Shown here: positions 11,130-22,690 of the stretch, piece after piece | Layout: every line of letters starts with the position of its first letter | How positions within the stretch are numbered: position 1 is the first letter of the stretch | Assembly (NCBI GenBank): GCA_029721435.1 | Contig: CM056578.1 | Coordinates: 12,090,313-12,154,312, forward strand | Origin: Gymnothorax reevesii | Lineage: Eukaryota; Chordata; Actinopteri; Anguilliformes; Muraenidae | Direction: 5' to 3' | Length of the DNA stretch: 64,000 bases | Position numbers and translations under genes: made by a program | The notes under the pieces: model-generated | What the model saw: the letters and a program-made list of their open reading frames with translations, nothing else | Database searches by the model: none | Told to the model about the DNA's origin: nothing

Positions 11130-12345
11130 ACTCACACATTAATAAGGTGGTCAATTTAGATCACTATTTTCATGAATTTGAATATAAGCATGCAGAGCTT
11201 GCAGGTGGTTCATAGTAACTGCTTTAGGATTCTGCTCAATTGACCAAGCTCTTCTCTGAACTTTTTCTAGGCCCTCTATATCTTTCTTAAAGTGTGGTCA
11301 GAACTGTACACAACAAACCAGATGTGGTCTTACGATTGTATTGTACAAGAGAAGTATGACCTCCTTGACTTTATACTCAATACATTTACCTAGTAGCCCA
11401 GCATCCTGTGGTCTTTTTTAACTGCTACAGCACAATGGCTAGAACCTGTAAGTTTCTATCTTTTTCATGTGAAACACATTACAGTTTTTAACTTCCCATC
11501 TAATGTTTTTATTACCTACATGTACTTTTGTAGAACTTTACATTTCCTTACATTAAATTTAATTGGCCACATTTCTGCTTAATTCTGGATTCTATCTAAA
11601 TCATCCTGAATCACTTTAGTGGACTCTATACTGTTCACCAAACCTCCCAATTTAGAATCATCTGCAAATGTAACTAATTTGCTTTCAATGTTCCTATCGA
11701 GGTTATTAATGTAGATGAGGAACAGCAGGGGTCCCAACACCGATCCCTGAGGGACTCCACTACCCACCCTACCTCGCTCAGATGAGATTCCACTGACCAC
11801 CTCTCTTTGTGTTCTGTCTTGTAACCAGTCTCAAATCCACTCCAGAATACCTCCTGTAACTCCAACAGAGCTCATTTTAAAAATTAGTCTCTCATTCGAT
11901 ACTGCCCCAAATGCTTTATGAAAATCCAAGGACTGTATATGAAGTCATAAGCCCTGCTCTGATCATAAGTCTTGGTAGCTTTATCAAAGAATTCCAGAGG
12001 GTTTGTCAGGCATGACCTTCCCTAACGGAAACCATGTTGGTTATCCTTCAAGATATGTTTACATTCAAGAGATAATTCCAGCTTGTCTTTTATGATAGAT
12101 TCCAGTACTGTATATGCAATGCAAGTTAAACTGACTGGCCTGTAATTTCCCGGCTCAGTATGGACCCCTTTCTCATAAATTGGTATTATATTGCCCTGTT
12201 TCCAATCATTTCATATGTCTCCAGTTTCTGAAGACCATCTAAAGATAACTGAGAGTGGTTGAGAGATGATCTCACTAACTTCCCTGAGTACTCTGGGGTA
12301 TAAGCCATCTGGACCCGCTGCCTTATCTCTCTTTAGTTTATGCAA
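11130..12345 (-). mobile_element. CR1-like non-LTR retrotransposon fragment (reverse transcriptase relic)
   Basis: On the minus strand the frame at 11579-11800 contains VPQGSVLGPLLFLIYINNLD and FADDSKLGGL, the core reverse transcriptase motifs of CR1/L2/Rex1-type LINEs, with the FADD catalytic box. Upstream sequence toward 12340 gives AAGPDGF, GNYRPVSLTC and DNQHGFR in shifted frames, in the order expected of the polymerase. Downstream, toward 11130, the C-terminal part is recognisable but full of stops. Both ends are missing, so it is a dead fragment. The exact clade cannot be fixed by eye. Confidence 0.85.
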
Positions 12346-13254
12346 CATACACACGCGCGCACACACACACACTCTCTAGACAAATTAGCTGAGAAGAAAC
12401 ACCTTGGGCCCCCATTTTACAACCTAAATGCAGTCAGCAAATACAAGTTCTTATAGTATTGCAGATCAAAACTGGGCGTGTCCAACTCCAGGTGGTTTTG
12501 TGACAATAGGTGATGGCAAAGTTGAGGCAATGTTGTCAAAAGGGTTGATATAAAATGAATACATCACCTATAAGTGTGTCTATAGGTCTGGTTTCATAAG
12601 CCAATCAGATCAGCTGCTGTAAGTCCTTTTAAATCTAGTGCATTAAGGCTATAGCAACCTGGCATTTTAGTCAGGTGAAGAACAAGCACCAAGCTTGCGT
12701 TACCCCCATGTTTTCATTCTATGAGAATCATGCTTCACTGTAGTTAGCCGTTCAATGATGTAAAGAGCAAAGCTAAAACTAGTATCAAGCGAGCAAGTGA
12801 GCCCCTGATGCCAACGGAGGACATAACTGCCTCCACACAGAGTGTGAGTGTGGAGCTTGAATGGTTTTGGGGGGATAGAATTCGATTCACCAGGTAATGG
12901 GTTTTGTTCAAAAAGATGTGGGTGATTTAAAACATGCAAATTGGCGCTCACAGTATATAAACAAGGGTAAGACTGAAGTTAATATTTTTTCCCCCCTGAA
13001 AGTAAAATATCGCAGTGTAAAACATTCCCCTTCACCTTCCCATTCCCATTAGACCCATCACCATTTTGTAAGCATTATTGATAGGGATCATAATGAAATG
13101 AGAAGGAAACAATATGCTTTTATATGCTCTGCTGTTTGGGATTCAGTCCAACAAAACTAGCATAGAGAAAAAGCATTTTTGTTTACGCGTGTGCCAATGC
13201 TAATTTTTCTCTGATGATAATTGCTTGGGATTTTAAGGTATTATCACGATGGTG
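12346..13254. other. No gene recognised; CA/CG microsatellite at the left edge
   Basis: A CACGCGCG-CACACA run is at about 12349-12372. The rest has only chance frames. Confidence 0.4.
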
Positions 13255-13345
13255 TAAGTAAAAAAAAAAAAAACCACCATACAACATAAGTTTAAATAAT
13301 AAACATTATTATTATGATTATTATTATTATTATTATAAACAGCAA
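13255..13345. repeat. Poly-A and ATT simple repeats
   Basis: A run of A at 13260-13273 is followed by an ATT triplet microsatellite at about 13304-13336. Confidence 0.85.
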
Positions 13346-13828
13346 TAGTTTAACACAATTTTAACAGAATGAAAAGAGTAATGTGAAAGCAATCTTTGTC
13401 ACAACCCTCGTGAATCCCTTCCATGGCTGCTCCCATCTAGTCGCTTGCTTGTCTTTTAGATATATTGTATGTTTTCGTTGTTTCGATGTCTTGTGTGCAC
13501 ACCCCACCAGGTGTTATGCATTCCTGTTTCTCATACACATTACGCGCTTTGGAAAAAAAAAATAGCCCTTACTTTGTAAGTACGAGTTGCTGGATTGTCT
13601 TTTGCAATATGCCCTTGAGCACCCAGTCAGAAATTTCCGACTAAAAGTTCATACTTCATGAAAATTATTCATGATCTTGACTTTCTAACGCGAGCACTTT
13701 GGGATTTTCAATGGCGTGCCATGAACCTCTGATCCTTAAACACATAATTGCTTTCAAGCCGTTCCTGTTAAAGATCGCTTGATTAATAATTACACAATTT
13801 ATTTACTGAATAGTCAAGACCAATATCC

Positions 13829-14925
13829 AACCCAATTCTGGAGTAGTTGGGACAAGGTGTAAATCTTGGGATTGTGGTGTCATCAAATTTATCATGGGAT
13901 GCACAAGCTAATGTCTTGGTCAGTAAAGCAAATCAGATGCTTGGATTAATTCTAAGAACTTGCGGTCATACATGTTCAGTTCAAACAAAACGAAAACTGT
14001 ATATTTCGCTTATAAGACCACTTTTAGAATACTCCACCCAATCTTTGGCCGTATCATCAAAAAAATCCTTCATATTGAAGGTGTGCAACGGAGAGCCACT
14101 AAGTACATTCTTGGTTATAATGATTGTGTTGAAAGCAATTATAAAGCCCGATTAATGAAGCTTGATCTTTTACCGCTGGGCTACAGACGTGATATATTTG
14201 ATTGTGTATTCTTGTGCAAATGCTTGAAGGGGGAATATGACATTAACTACAACCATTTTGTTTCATTTCAAAATGAGGATACATTTTGAATGAAAATTCC
14301 AAAATTTAGGACTGAAACTTTTCGCCATTGGTATTTTAACAGATTATTTTATTTGTGGAACACCAGTCACCTCTATCAAATTTCTGATACTACAGCTGCT
14401 TTTCAATCAAAGCTATTTCATTTTTATAAAGAAAAGTTCAACAACTATTTTTCCTCTGATGATTCCTGTACATGGGTTGGCAAATGTCATTGTTCACGTT
14501 GTCGTCTGTCCCTCTGATGTTACTTACACTTGCTTTTTTTTTCTTTTCTTCTCATTGTTCAATTGTCTACATGTTGTGGGATGATTGCCTCAATAGGTGC
14601 CCTGCCACCTGTGCGATCATTTCCGGACTTCTGTCAAAGCTTAATAAATAAATAAATAAATAAATAAAATTGTGAATAAAATCAAAACGCAATGCATTTC
14701 AGATCACATGATCCAGTATGCTATTTACAATAGAACAGACAACATATCAAATGTTGATACTGAGACATTTTACTTTTTTATCCACCAAATGATCTTATTT
14801 CAAATTTTCTGGCTGCAACTGGTTGCAAAAAAGGGCTGAAAAAGCAATTAATATATGAGAGAATCAGCTGAAACAACATTTAGCAAGTAATTAAGTTAAC
14901 TGGCATCAGGTGTGTAACATGATTG
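13829..14925 (+). mobile_element. 5' end of a Tc1-like transposon, interrupted by a LINE
   Basis: The terminal repeat begins AACCCAATTCTGGAGTAGTTG, breaks off after GTGTAAAT (13864), and resumes at about 14668 with TTGTGAATAAAATCAAAACG, exactly where the related element at 30187 continues. The 5' leader then runs to GTGTAACATGATTGGCTA (14922) and stops at the end of the next element. No transposase codons are present in this piece. Confidence 0.8.
13865..14667 (+). mobile_element. 5'-truncated non-LTR retrotransposon (LINE 3' end), nested in the Tc1 terminal repeat
   Basis: The plus-strand frames at 13847-14155, 13960-14289 and 14290-14517 together encode the C-terminal part of a LINE polyprotein: KANQMLGLILRTCGHT, LYISLIRPLLEYSTQ, then after a frameshift EGVQRRATKYILGY, LDLLPLGYRRDIFDCVFL and FRHWYFNRLFYLWN after an in-frame stop. 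The 3' end is an AATA-type microsatellite tail (14641-14668), usual for CR1/L2/Rex1-like LINEs. The 5' end is missing, as expected after incomplete reverse transcription. Its target duplication is short and blurred by the tail (AAAT on both sides). Confidence 0.85.
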
Positions 14926-16012
14926 GCTAATCCAAAATAATTGGGACAGAGTGTAAATTGTGAATAAAATCTCAATGCAATGACTTTCAAATCACACCAG
15001 CTAGTATTTTATTCACAATAGAACATAGATAATATATCAAATATTGAAACTGAGAAATTTTACAATTTTATCTACAAAATGAGCTCATTTCAAATTTGAT
15101 GGCTGCTACAGGTCTCAAAAAAGTTAGGACATGGGCCTGTTTACCATAGTGTAGCATCCCCTCTTCTTGTTAACACAAAGTAGAGGTGTCTGGGCATTGA
15201 GGAGACAAGTTTCTTGAGTTTAGCCACTGGAATTTGATCCCACTCTTGTTTAATACAGGCCTCCAGCTGCTGGAGAGTTTTGGGTCTCCTTTGATGGACT
15301 TTTTGTTTTATTATGTGCCTATCGTTCTCAATCAGAGAAAGATCAGGACTACAGGCAGGCCAGTTCTGCACACGGACTCTTCTACTATGAAGCCATGCTG
15401 TTGTAATCGCTACAGTATGTGGCTTTGCATTGTCCTGCTGAAATACACAAGGCCTTCGCTGGAATAGATTTTGTCTGGAGGGGAGCACATTCTGCTCTAA
15501 AACTGTTATATACCTTTCAGCATTCATGGTGCTTTTTAAAACAGGCAAGTGCCCCACATCATATGCATTAATGCATCCCCATACCATCAGAGATGCTGGC
15601 TTTTGAACTGAATGCTGATAACAGGAGGGGTGGCCTTTCTCCTCTTTAGCCTGGAGGACACAACGCCCATGATTTCCAACAAATATGTCAAATTTGGACT
15701 CGTCTGACCACAGGACACTTTGCTACAGCCCATTTTAAATGAGCCTTGGCCCACAGAAAACGGCGGCTTCTGGATCATGCTCAACAATGGATTTGTTTTT
15801 GCATGACAGAGTTTTAGGGGGCATCTGTGAATGGCACGACAGACTGTGTTTACAGACAGTGGATTCTTAAAGTATTCCTGGGCCCATTCAGTAATGTCAA
15901 TGACAAACTCATGCCCGTGAGTGATGCAGTGGCTTCTGAGAGCCCAAAGATCACAGCATTCAGTAAAGGTCTTCAGCAAATAATCCACCATGGATGTTAG
16001 AAATACACACAT
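14926..16012 (-). mobile_element. Tc1-like transposon, 5'-truncated, transposase on minus strand
   Basis: The 3' terminal repeat (AATAATTGGGACAGAGTG...) starts at about 14930. The minus-strand frames 15141-15587 and 15587-16012 encode a Tc1/IS630-type DDE transposase in two pieces. Visible are LSVNTVCRAIHRCPLKLCHA, a degraded SDESKF region (here [12 protein letters not shown] after a frame change), [40 protein letters not shown] with the second Asp, and [14 protein letters not shown] with the final acidic residue. The N-terminal DNA-binding part and 5' repeat are absent beyond 16012. It is inactive. Confidence 0.9.
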
Positions 16013-16976
16013 TTCATATGAACTGTTGTTTTACCTTGCGTTTGCTGTTAAGTGATGGGTGGTTATCACTGAGATGCACAATCATATTCAAAATATTAGA
16101 CGACTCCATGGCAACTTTTTTCCTGGCAGTGTTTTAAAATAGGAAAGCTTTCCTCCACCAGAGGGGTAATGGAGGGCTAATGTTCATCATTAGCCAGGAG
16201 TTCTTTGTGCGAGCTCGCTCAACAAACCTTAAACTTGCAGAGATATCACAAGTTACTATGGCTGGTTAATAGGGAGCCACCTTTATGACATTGAAGACCC
16301 ACTTTATGCTCAATATAACTCACTAACCCGTTAATGTTGCTTGGTAGTACACCCCTCAGTTTGGTTGGCTGTGCTCCTGCCTTGTTGAATACTAGAAAAG
16401 AAGCATAGACCACATTGCTTTTGTTTACATTTCAGAGTTTATTTCAGATGGAACGCGTAACTTAAGGGATCAGAGCTCTGGTCAGAAAGTGAGAGTGCTG
16501 TTCGTGCATGGTGGAGGTTGGAACTTATAGCTGGGTTTTTTTTAAACGACGGCAATTTCACTTCCCTAAGGTAGCTCCATCCTGCAAGATGAATATAACA
16601 GTGTGCGGAATTATTGTACACTGGCACTTGCCTATTTGCATTAAAAGGGTGTCTGATGCTATGCAAGTTTTTGACCCGAAACCTGCATCAAGCCAGCTTT
16701 ATGCATTGAAACATGCCCCAATGCACTGTCCGACCCACTGTGATCCAAATAACTTTATTACAGAGCTCAAAACTACAAAAACAGGCCAAAAACAATGAAC
16801 ATGCCATTTGCGACAGACAGAATTTTGCATAATCTTACCGCCACATATGTTTCTCACGGCGAAGGCATAAAATAGAGCTTCTTTAGTGAGAGTGGGTGTG
16901 AAAATCTGTTAAAGTTTTTAGGATATATGACTTTTGGAAACCAGAAACAATGGTCAGTGCAGTGCAAGACCTGACA
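16013..16976. other. No gene recognised
   Basis: Only chance frames (for example 16508-16798) and no recognised repeat. Confidence 0.4.
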
Positions 16977-18761
16977 TTAAAGGGGACCTATTTTGCAATA
17001 TTTCCAAGGTCGTATTTTGATCTTGGACTCCCCTAGAGTACTCCTGATTGTTCAAAGTCCAAAACAAGGTCCTTATTTAGCTCATACTGCCATCCTCAAA
17101 AAAGTCCATTTGTAGTTAATTGTAGTCTCTGCCTGGAACACCTCACTGGGGTGGCTCTTCCACTATGGCCCCCACTCCCCGTGTGCCCACTTTCTTTTGA
17201 CTGGCCAGCTCTGTGGAGGGCGGAGTTGGGCAGGACGAGGCTGCAGAACGCAGTTTTCCAGGTCCACCTCCCTAGAGTGAAACGTGAGACACGTCTTCCA
17301 TCTGATAAGGATAAGGTGGGGAAATTCTAAAATCTAACGCTATACTTCAATATAGATGTAATGAAGTTAACTTGTCTAATAAACGCAGCGGCTAAAATGG
17401 AGGACGCAGTGCGACAGTCTGGCAGCTCAAGCTCGAATTTGCTATCGGCTAGTTTGCTACGGCAACAGTGGTGAGTTCAGCGGCTTTTCTACTCTATAGC
17501 TAGGATGCAGGGAAAGCTAGAATCCACCACATATAGACACATTTATAGAACAGGTCGACATGCCCAAGTGTAGACCAGAGACCGCAGAAATCCAGTGGGT
17601 CTGAGTTTAGAGGGAAACTTGGACAGTGAGGAGCAGCTAAAAGTGGACCAAGATCTTATGGACTGCTTCGGTGTGTATTAGGACCTGGAGGGTTTGTGTG
17701 CATAATTGTGGTGTGTCGTTAGCATGGAGTAACGAACAGCTTCTGCGCTGGTATATGACAGAGCAGTGAAAGCTCCAGGCTAAACGGCCTTTTCGGATAT
17801 TGCCCGAGGTAATGGTTTACTTATTGCGTCGAAATGACAAGCGTTTCTTCGCGGAAAATGGGCGCGTTATGGATAGTGCGTGAGACCTAGATAGAGCTCT
17901 GGTTATGTTATGAGCATAATACAGGTTTTACAGACCGTAAGTTCCATTTCCGTGAACCGTTGCTTATGTGGAGCAAGCAAATCAATAACTTTTACAGGAA
18001 AGAATTTAATATTCAATCGCCAATTTAATATTCAATCGATGGCAATGCAGAGAAACCGTTTGGAATACCAGACACGTTATAGCCTGTGCGTTTCCCTATA
18101 GCTTTCACCGATAGCATCTAAGAGTTTGCCCAGGTTCTTAGGGAAGTATCAGGCTGACCCCGGTCATGGATAAGTAAAGTGATCATTTCACAAGCACCAA
18201 AAAACTCACCTCAAGCTGTGCAAAACCTACGTCTGGTCTAGCTGCAGCCTTCACAGCCACATACAGCACCTCTCCGGTTAGCTTCAACCGTAGTGGCTAC
18301 AATCAGGCAGCGTTATGATGGAACTGCCATAATGATGCTTACCGAAGTAACACAAGCATATTAATCAGAATTACTGCCTATAAGTTACCAGGAGTATTTT
18401 AATTTGCACAGCACGCAAACTGACATGCAGTAGCTGATAACTGAGCGGTCATAACAACTACAGAGACAAACGTTACTCGGCAATACAGGTTTTACAGATA
18501 GTAAATTCTGATTCCGGGGGGGGGGCAGTTGTACCAAGCATCCAAATTACAAACAAGTATAAAACGTTCTCTTCAAAAGAGGTTTATGTTCACACACCTT
18601 CTGTTGAATTTCCCCTGATATTACACTTACATACTTAGGACACAAAAATTCCCAACAGTAACTTGGCTACGTTAGCCGCTGTGCTACAGCCACATTCAAC
18701 AGGCCATCAGTTGGGTAGGCTAATGCTGTGAAGCAACTGCTTCCGCATCTGTAGCCATGTT

Positions 18762-19265
18762 TCCATCCACACATTCTTATACGAATTAAGAAATATCGAA
18801 TTAAAAATGCCTCATGAAGACGGTGAAATTAAAATTGATTTCAAGACTATCGACTCATAGTTTGTACGGCCCATCTCATCGGATTTTCTCTTGATCGGTT
18901 AAATGCTGACGGAAACGTTATTCACCGAATAAATCTGCTACTGCATCTTGACGGTGTCTTGATGCCGTCGTTTCCTTCTGATAATGGTCTGCAATGCTGC
19001 TAATAGCTGGCACCTAGGCTTTGCTACAACTTGTGCAATTATCGTCATTTGTTAGTAAACGCGATCCATTTTAGCTAACCAGCTAAATTAGTTTGCTAAC
19101 AAATTACTTTTGTTCACTTGAAGGTTCTGCAATTCAGTGCGAAAATGAATGAAAACAGATTAAAATGTCAGAAATGTACTCCATACACCAATTTGATCGC
19201 ATAACAGCATGTGGCGTCATTACGCTCTACTTTTTATTCACTTTATTGCTGTTGGATGGAAACGT
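18762..19265. mobile_element. Nested MITE with GTTTCCATCCA ends
   Basis: The left end reads ATGTTTCCATCCAC and the right end GTTGGATGGAAACGTA, inverted copies of each other. The interior is non-coding. This end sequence is familiar from abundant fish MITEs, but the superfamily is not determined and no target duplication is obvious. Confidence 0.5.
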
Positions 19266-19483
19266 ATTTTCACCAGCTTTATTCCCATGAATATTTTTGG
19301 CAAACTTCAAATAATTAGATTGACAGAATTGATAGAATCATAGCTTGTGAGTCGCGGACAGTCGCGACCGATACAGGCTTTATCTTCAGATATTTTACAA
19401 AGCCTGCGTTTGAGGCCAGTTGTTAGTGCTAACTATTGTTAGCTGTCCTGCAAGCCTCCTGAAACTCGTTAGCTTCACTTACA

Positions 19484-19869
19484 TTACTTGCTGTTACTTA
19501 CAGCTTGTGGCGCCGAGCGCTTGATCGATGCAACTGCTTCAGGTTTGAGAGCAGCTGAAACGCTTATCCTGTGTGGAATTATCCTTTTTTGACAAAGCTG
19601 TCTTTGGTGAAATGCTGAGCACAAACAGCTAACGTTCCCTCTGGCCGTGGCTGTTTGCCGCCAGCAAACAAAAAAGCTACCCACTGATTTCTGGAGGCAT
19701 CATCTTTTGGGGGAGATATAGGTGCTTTTCTTCGCGTCAGAAAGTAAATGGACGAGCAGGTTTGGGAGAGATACTGACAAAACTGCACCTTAAATGATCT
19801 GCCATTCTTCTTTTGAATTTCAGGAAGTGAAGATGCTACTAATGCAGAGTATGATCCGAGGTTGTTCAT
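19484..19869 (-). pseudogene. Frameshifted THAP zinc-finger exon of the transposon
   Basis: The minus-strand frame at 19579-19869 encodes SPPKDDASRNQWVAFLFAGG, a central Trp, and the THAP-like end CAQHFTKDSF, where Cys-x2-His are metal ligands. It stops after FVKKG. The overlapping frame 19484-19684 supplies the continuation ISVSAALKPEAVASIKRSA, the usual sequence after a THAP domain in fish transposons. The domain is therefore split by a one-frame shift. The N-terminal Cys pair is not clear in this exon. Confidence 0.65.
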
Positions 19870-20469
19870 GTCTGCTAGAATAGTTTCCGGTGGGGGCAGG
19901 TCCAGCGCCGTGATTGGCTTTGGCTAGGTCTTTACTAATTGGACGGCACAACCTGACGTCAGGTTTTGCCCAGATCTCGTGAAGATCTCGGGAGGAGCTG
20001 TTCAGAGGAAATCGCGTTCACAAAATCACGTTCTTGGATTATGGCAAAACCCCTGTATCTTATGTTTAGAAACTTTTCAGAGGTTGAGTATGGACATCCA
20101 ACATTATAACATTACTAATATGTATTAAAAGAAGGATCAGCATAATCGGTCCCCTTTAACTGACAGCAACAGAACTTAATATTTGAAAAACCCCGTAACA
20201 TTTGAAAAAAAAAAACAAACTTGTCCTTAAGACCACTTATACATTGAAAAAACAAGCTGCTTCATGTTAAGAATACAGTAATTGTCGCAGTAGACACATA
20301 AACCAGCTTCTGGCAGACCGTGAGGGAACATTCCAGCTGTTTGCAAATGCGCTACACCAAATGAGCCATGTACAGTCATTTTGCTGCCTGTTTACATGCG
20401 ATAAATTGCATGCAAATATGCGAAACAAGCGAAAATTTCGGACATCCTGCTAAACAGTGGATAATATTA

Positions 20470-20600
20470 AATACATTACATTACAGTTATTTAGCCAAGG
20501 CTTTAATCCAAAGCACCTTACAGTTGATTAGACTGAGCAGGGGCTAATCCCTCCTGGACCAGTGTAGCATTAAAGGACTTGCCTGAGGGAGACACACACA
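20470..20600 (-). repeat. SINE 3' domain (reverse orientation)
   Basis: TACATTACATTACAGTTATT, then CAAGGCTTTAATCCAAAGCA, is the reverse complement of the conserved 3' end of fish V-SINE-type elements (TTTGGATAAAAGCGTCTGC-like). The tRNA head is missing. A TG microsatellite follows. Confidence 0.6.
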
Positions 20601-20660
20601 ACACACACATCTGCACTTGCGTGTGTGTGCTGGTGTGTGTGTGTGTGTGTGTAGGGGGGG
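20585..20660. repeat. CA/TG microsatellite
   Basis: ACACACACAACACACACAT, then a pure TG run at about 20630-20652, then a G-rich tract to about 20690. Confidence 0.85.
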
Positions 20661-20899
20661 TGGGGGTTAGGGGGTGGTGGGGTCATGTGACTGTGATTAA
20701 AATATCCTTCCTTATCCTCTTCCTTGTCCTAAGGCCACTAGAAATAAATGTGCATGGATGGAGAGAGAGCTGTAACCCATTTTTGCAAGAATTTTGTGGC
20801 GTTGGGGTGGGGGGAACGATGTAGGGGGTAGCAGCAGTTAGGGTTAGGGGGACCGGGGCATGATGGTCAATCTAACTGAAATGGAAGGAGTCTGTTTGT

Positions 20900-20950
20900 C
20901 CCTGTGTATGAACGTACATATGTATGCATGTATGTATGTATGAATATATG
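20900..20950. repeat. Short ATGT/GTATGTAT tandem repeat
   Basis: Repeated GTATG words between about 20910 and 20950. The rest of 20690-21530 shows no gene and only a CT-rich run near 21345-21380. Confidence 0.5.
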
Positions 20951-21534
20951 CATGTCTGTATTTTCTAAACTACTATTCATCCAATGACTTAACACAAGGC
21001 AGGTGTATTTCTCAGAAGCAAAAAAATGCAGTGTCAAGTGTGAAGCACTTTGAGAGGAAGCTGGAAGCAACCAGTCCCGTTTGAAGAGACACATTTTTAA
21101 TGGGCACTGCACAAGTACCGCAAATCCAAGATCCTCTTTCACCCTTTCAGATGATTAGAATAAACATAAGTACACATTCTGATGCTGATGGAACAATCAC
21201 TACCGGTCACTGAAAGCAATGCAGCTCTAGATTTTTTAACGGTTACGATTTTGACATGAAAGCCATTCCAAAAATATAAATGAATAAAGTAAAATAAAAT
21301 AATCTTTGTGCGATTTACGGGGGGGGGCTGAAAATCTCTAAATTTTCTCTCCCTCTCTCTGTTTCTGTCTATCTTTCTCCCGTGACGCAGCAAGGATCGT
21401 TACATAACGCTTTTATCGTTCCCACTGAGGATCGCGTGCTCAGTTCCACGTGCCCGTTTTAGCCAGGACGAGACAATTTTACAAAACCATTTCCACCTCT
21501 CATTGATTCACTCAGCAGTTTAATGAGGCTACAT

Positions 21535-21720
21535 ATTCTGTGTATGTGTGCGAGCCTGTATGTCTGTGTGTGTGCGCACATGTGTGAGGATTTGTGGATG
21601 TGCACGCGTGTGTGTCTTTGTGCGTGCAATATGCATGTGTGTGTGCATGAGTGTGTCCGTGTGTGTGCATGCCTGCTCATGCGCGTGCGGGTGTGTGTGC
21701 GCACGCGTGCATGCAGGGAG
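21535..21720. repeat. Degenerate TG-rich microsatellite
   Basis: Almost continuous TGTGTG/TGCGCG sequence with scattered changes. Long frames here on both strands (Cys/Val-rich or His/Thr-rich) are artefacts of the repeat. Confidence 0.9.
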
Positions 21721-21734
21721 ATCAGCACTGATCT

Positions 21735-21848
21735 AAAAATTTTTATATAATTTGATGATTTTTTTGCATGAGATTTACATTAAGTGTAGATAGTATTAGA
21801 TGTAGGTCTCATGCAAAAAAAAAAAAATCAAATTACAATAAAATTATA
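21735..21848. repeat. Hairpin-forming element of about 110 bp
   Basis: The left arm (21749-21773, AATTTGATGATTTTTTTGCA + TGAGA) pairs with the right arm (21807-21834, TCTCATGC, poly-A, TCAAATT) across a loop of about 33 nt. Weaker pairing continues outward (TTTATATAATTTG against ATTACAATAAA). It could be a tiny fold-back MITE or a hairpin transcript; nothing shows that it is expressed. Confidence 0.6.
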
Positions 21849-21849
21849 A

Positions 21850-22469
21850 CATGTAAGCTCACTGGCACTAATTCTCATAAATAAACCCCTACTGACATGC
21901 ATTAACTCAATATACATAACAGAAATCTGCCTATCGCAAACTATGTACATGCTGTATGTAGATAACAACCATATTGTACTGGGAATAGAAAAACGAGATT
22001 TGAAAATCTGAATAATTGTTCGAATTTAAGTCAAAGGCAGATCGATATTTTTTTATTTTTTTTAAATCATCTTCATACAACAGCCAGTCCCTGAGGTCCA
22101 AAACATGGAAATCTCTCGAGTTTGAAAACATAATTATCACCTCAAACAGGTGCAATCTCTCTGCATGACAGGCAACCGTCCTCAGAGACGTTCTGGCATA
22201 ACACATCAATCTAATGCGTCCTCACCTGTGATGAAAAAAAAAGAAGAAGACCGAAAAAAAATAGGCTTGACGTCGTTTCCCATTTTTATCTGAGTCAAGA
22301 GGAAGGAAAAACCTGAATATGAGCATTTATTTATTTATTTAATGAGCGCCAATTATCGATCACACAGCTGGGTCAATCAACAGGGAGAAGAAGAGACCAG
22401 CTGGCAGAGAGAACACAGTCAACATGCCTAACTCGATAAATGTGCCGCTGGATCACGTTGAGCTCTTCA
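21850..22469. other. No gene recognised
   Basis: Chance frames only; a TTTA run is at about 22326-22341. Confidence 0.4.
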
Positions 22470-22690
22470 AAGCATTCCATTACAGTCGTTCTTGCCAATG
22501 TTTTCATCCAAAGCAACCTACAGTTGATTAGACTGAATCTCACCCAGGAGTAATTTGGGGTCAAAGGCCTTGCTTAAGAGCCCAACAGTGGAATTGCACT
22601 GGCTGCGGTCACTTTCAGGCTTGAACCACAATCCAAGCCTGTAGCAGTCAAGCACCTTAACCAAGAGACTTTAGGCATCCATTAACAAGC
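22470..22690 (-). repeat. SINE-like repeat, reverse orientation
   Basis: TTTTCATCCAAAGCAACCTA and CAGTTGATTAGACTGA match the SINE tail at 20500 (CAGTTGATTAGACTGA is identical). It continues with AAAGGCCTTGCTTAAGAGCC and TTGAACCACAATCC, the reverse complement of a SINE body and a B-box-like GGTTCAA head. This copy therefore keeps more of the element than 20470-20600. Confidence 0.65.

Larger units (their letters stand above)
16977..20160. mobile_element. THAP-domain DNA transposon relic, Kolobok/P-like, 3.2 kb
   Basis: Ends are inverted: TTAAAGGGGACCTATTTTGC on the left, and TAATCGGTCCCCTTTAA on the right. TTAA with AGGGG agrees with the Kolobok superfamily (TTAA duplications, THAP transposases). 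A THAP-like exon lies on the minus strand at about 19500-19870. On the plus strand, a possible first exon at 17397-17470 begins MEDAVRQSGSSSSNLLSASL and ends at a GTGAGT donor, and a coding-like stretch near 17600 reads NLDSEEQLKVDQDLMDCF. CTGACA repeats directly outside both TTAA ends. No catalytic domain is seen. A further MITE is inserted at about 18762-19265. Confidence 0.65.
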
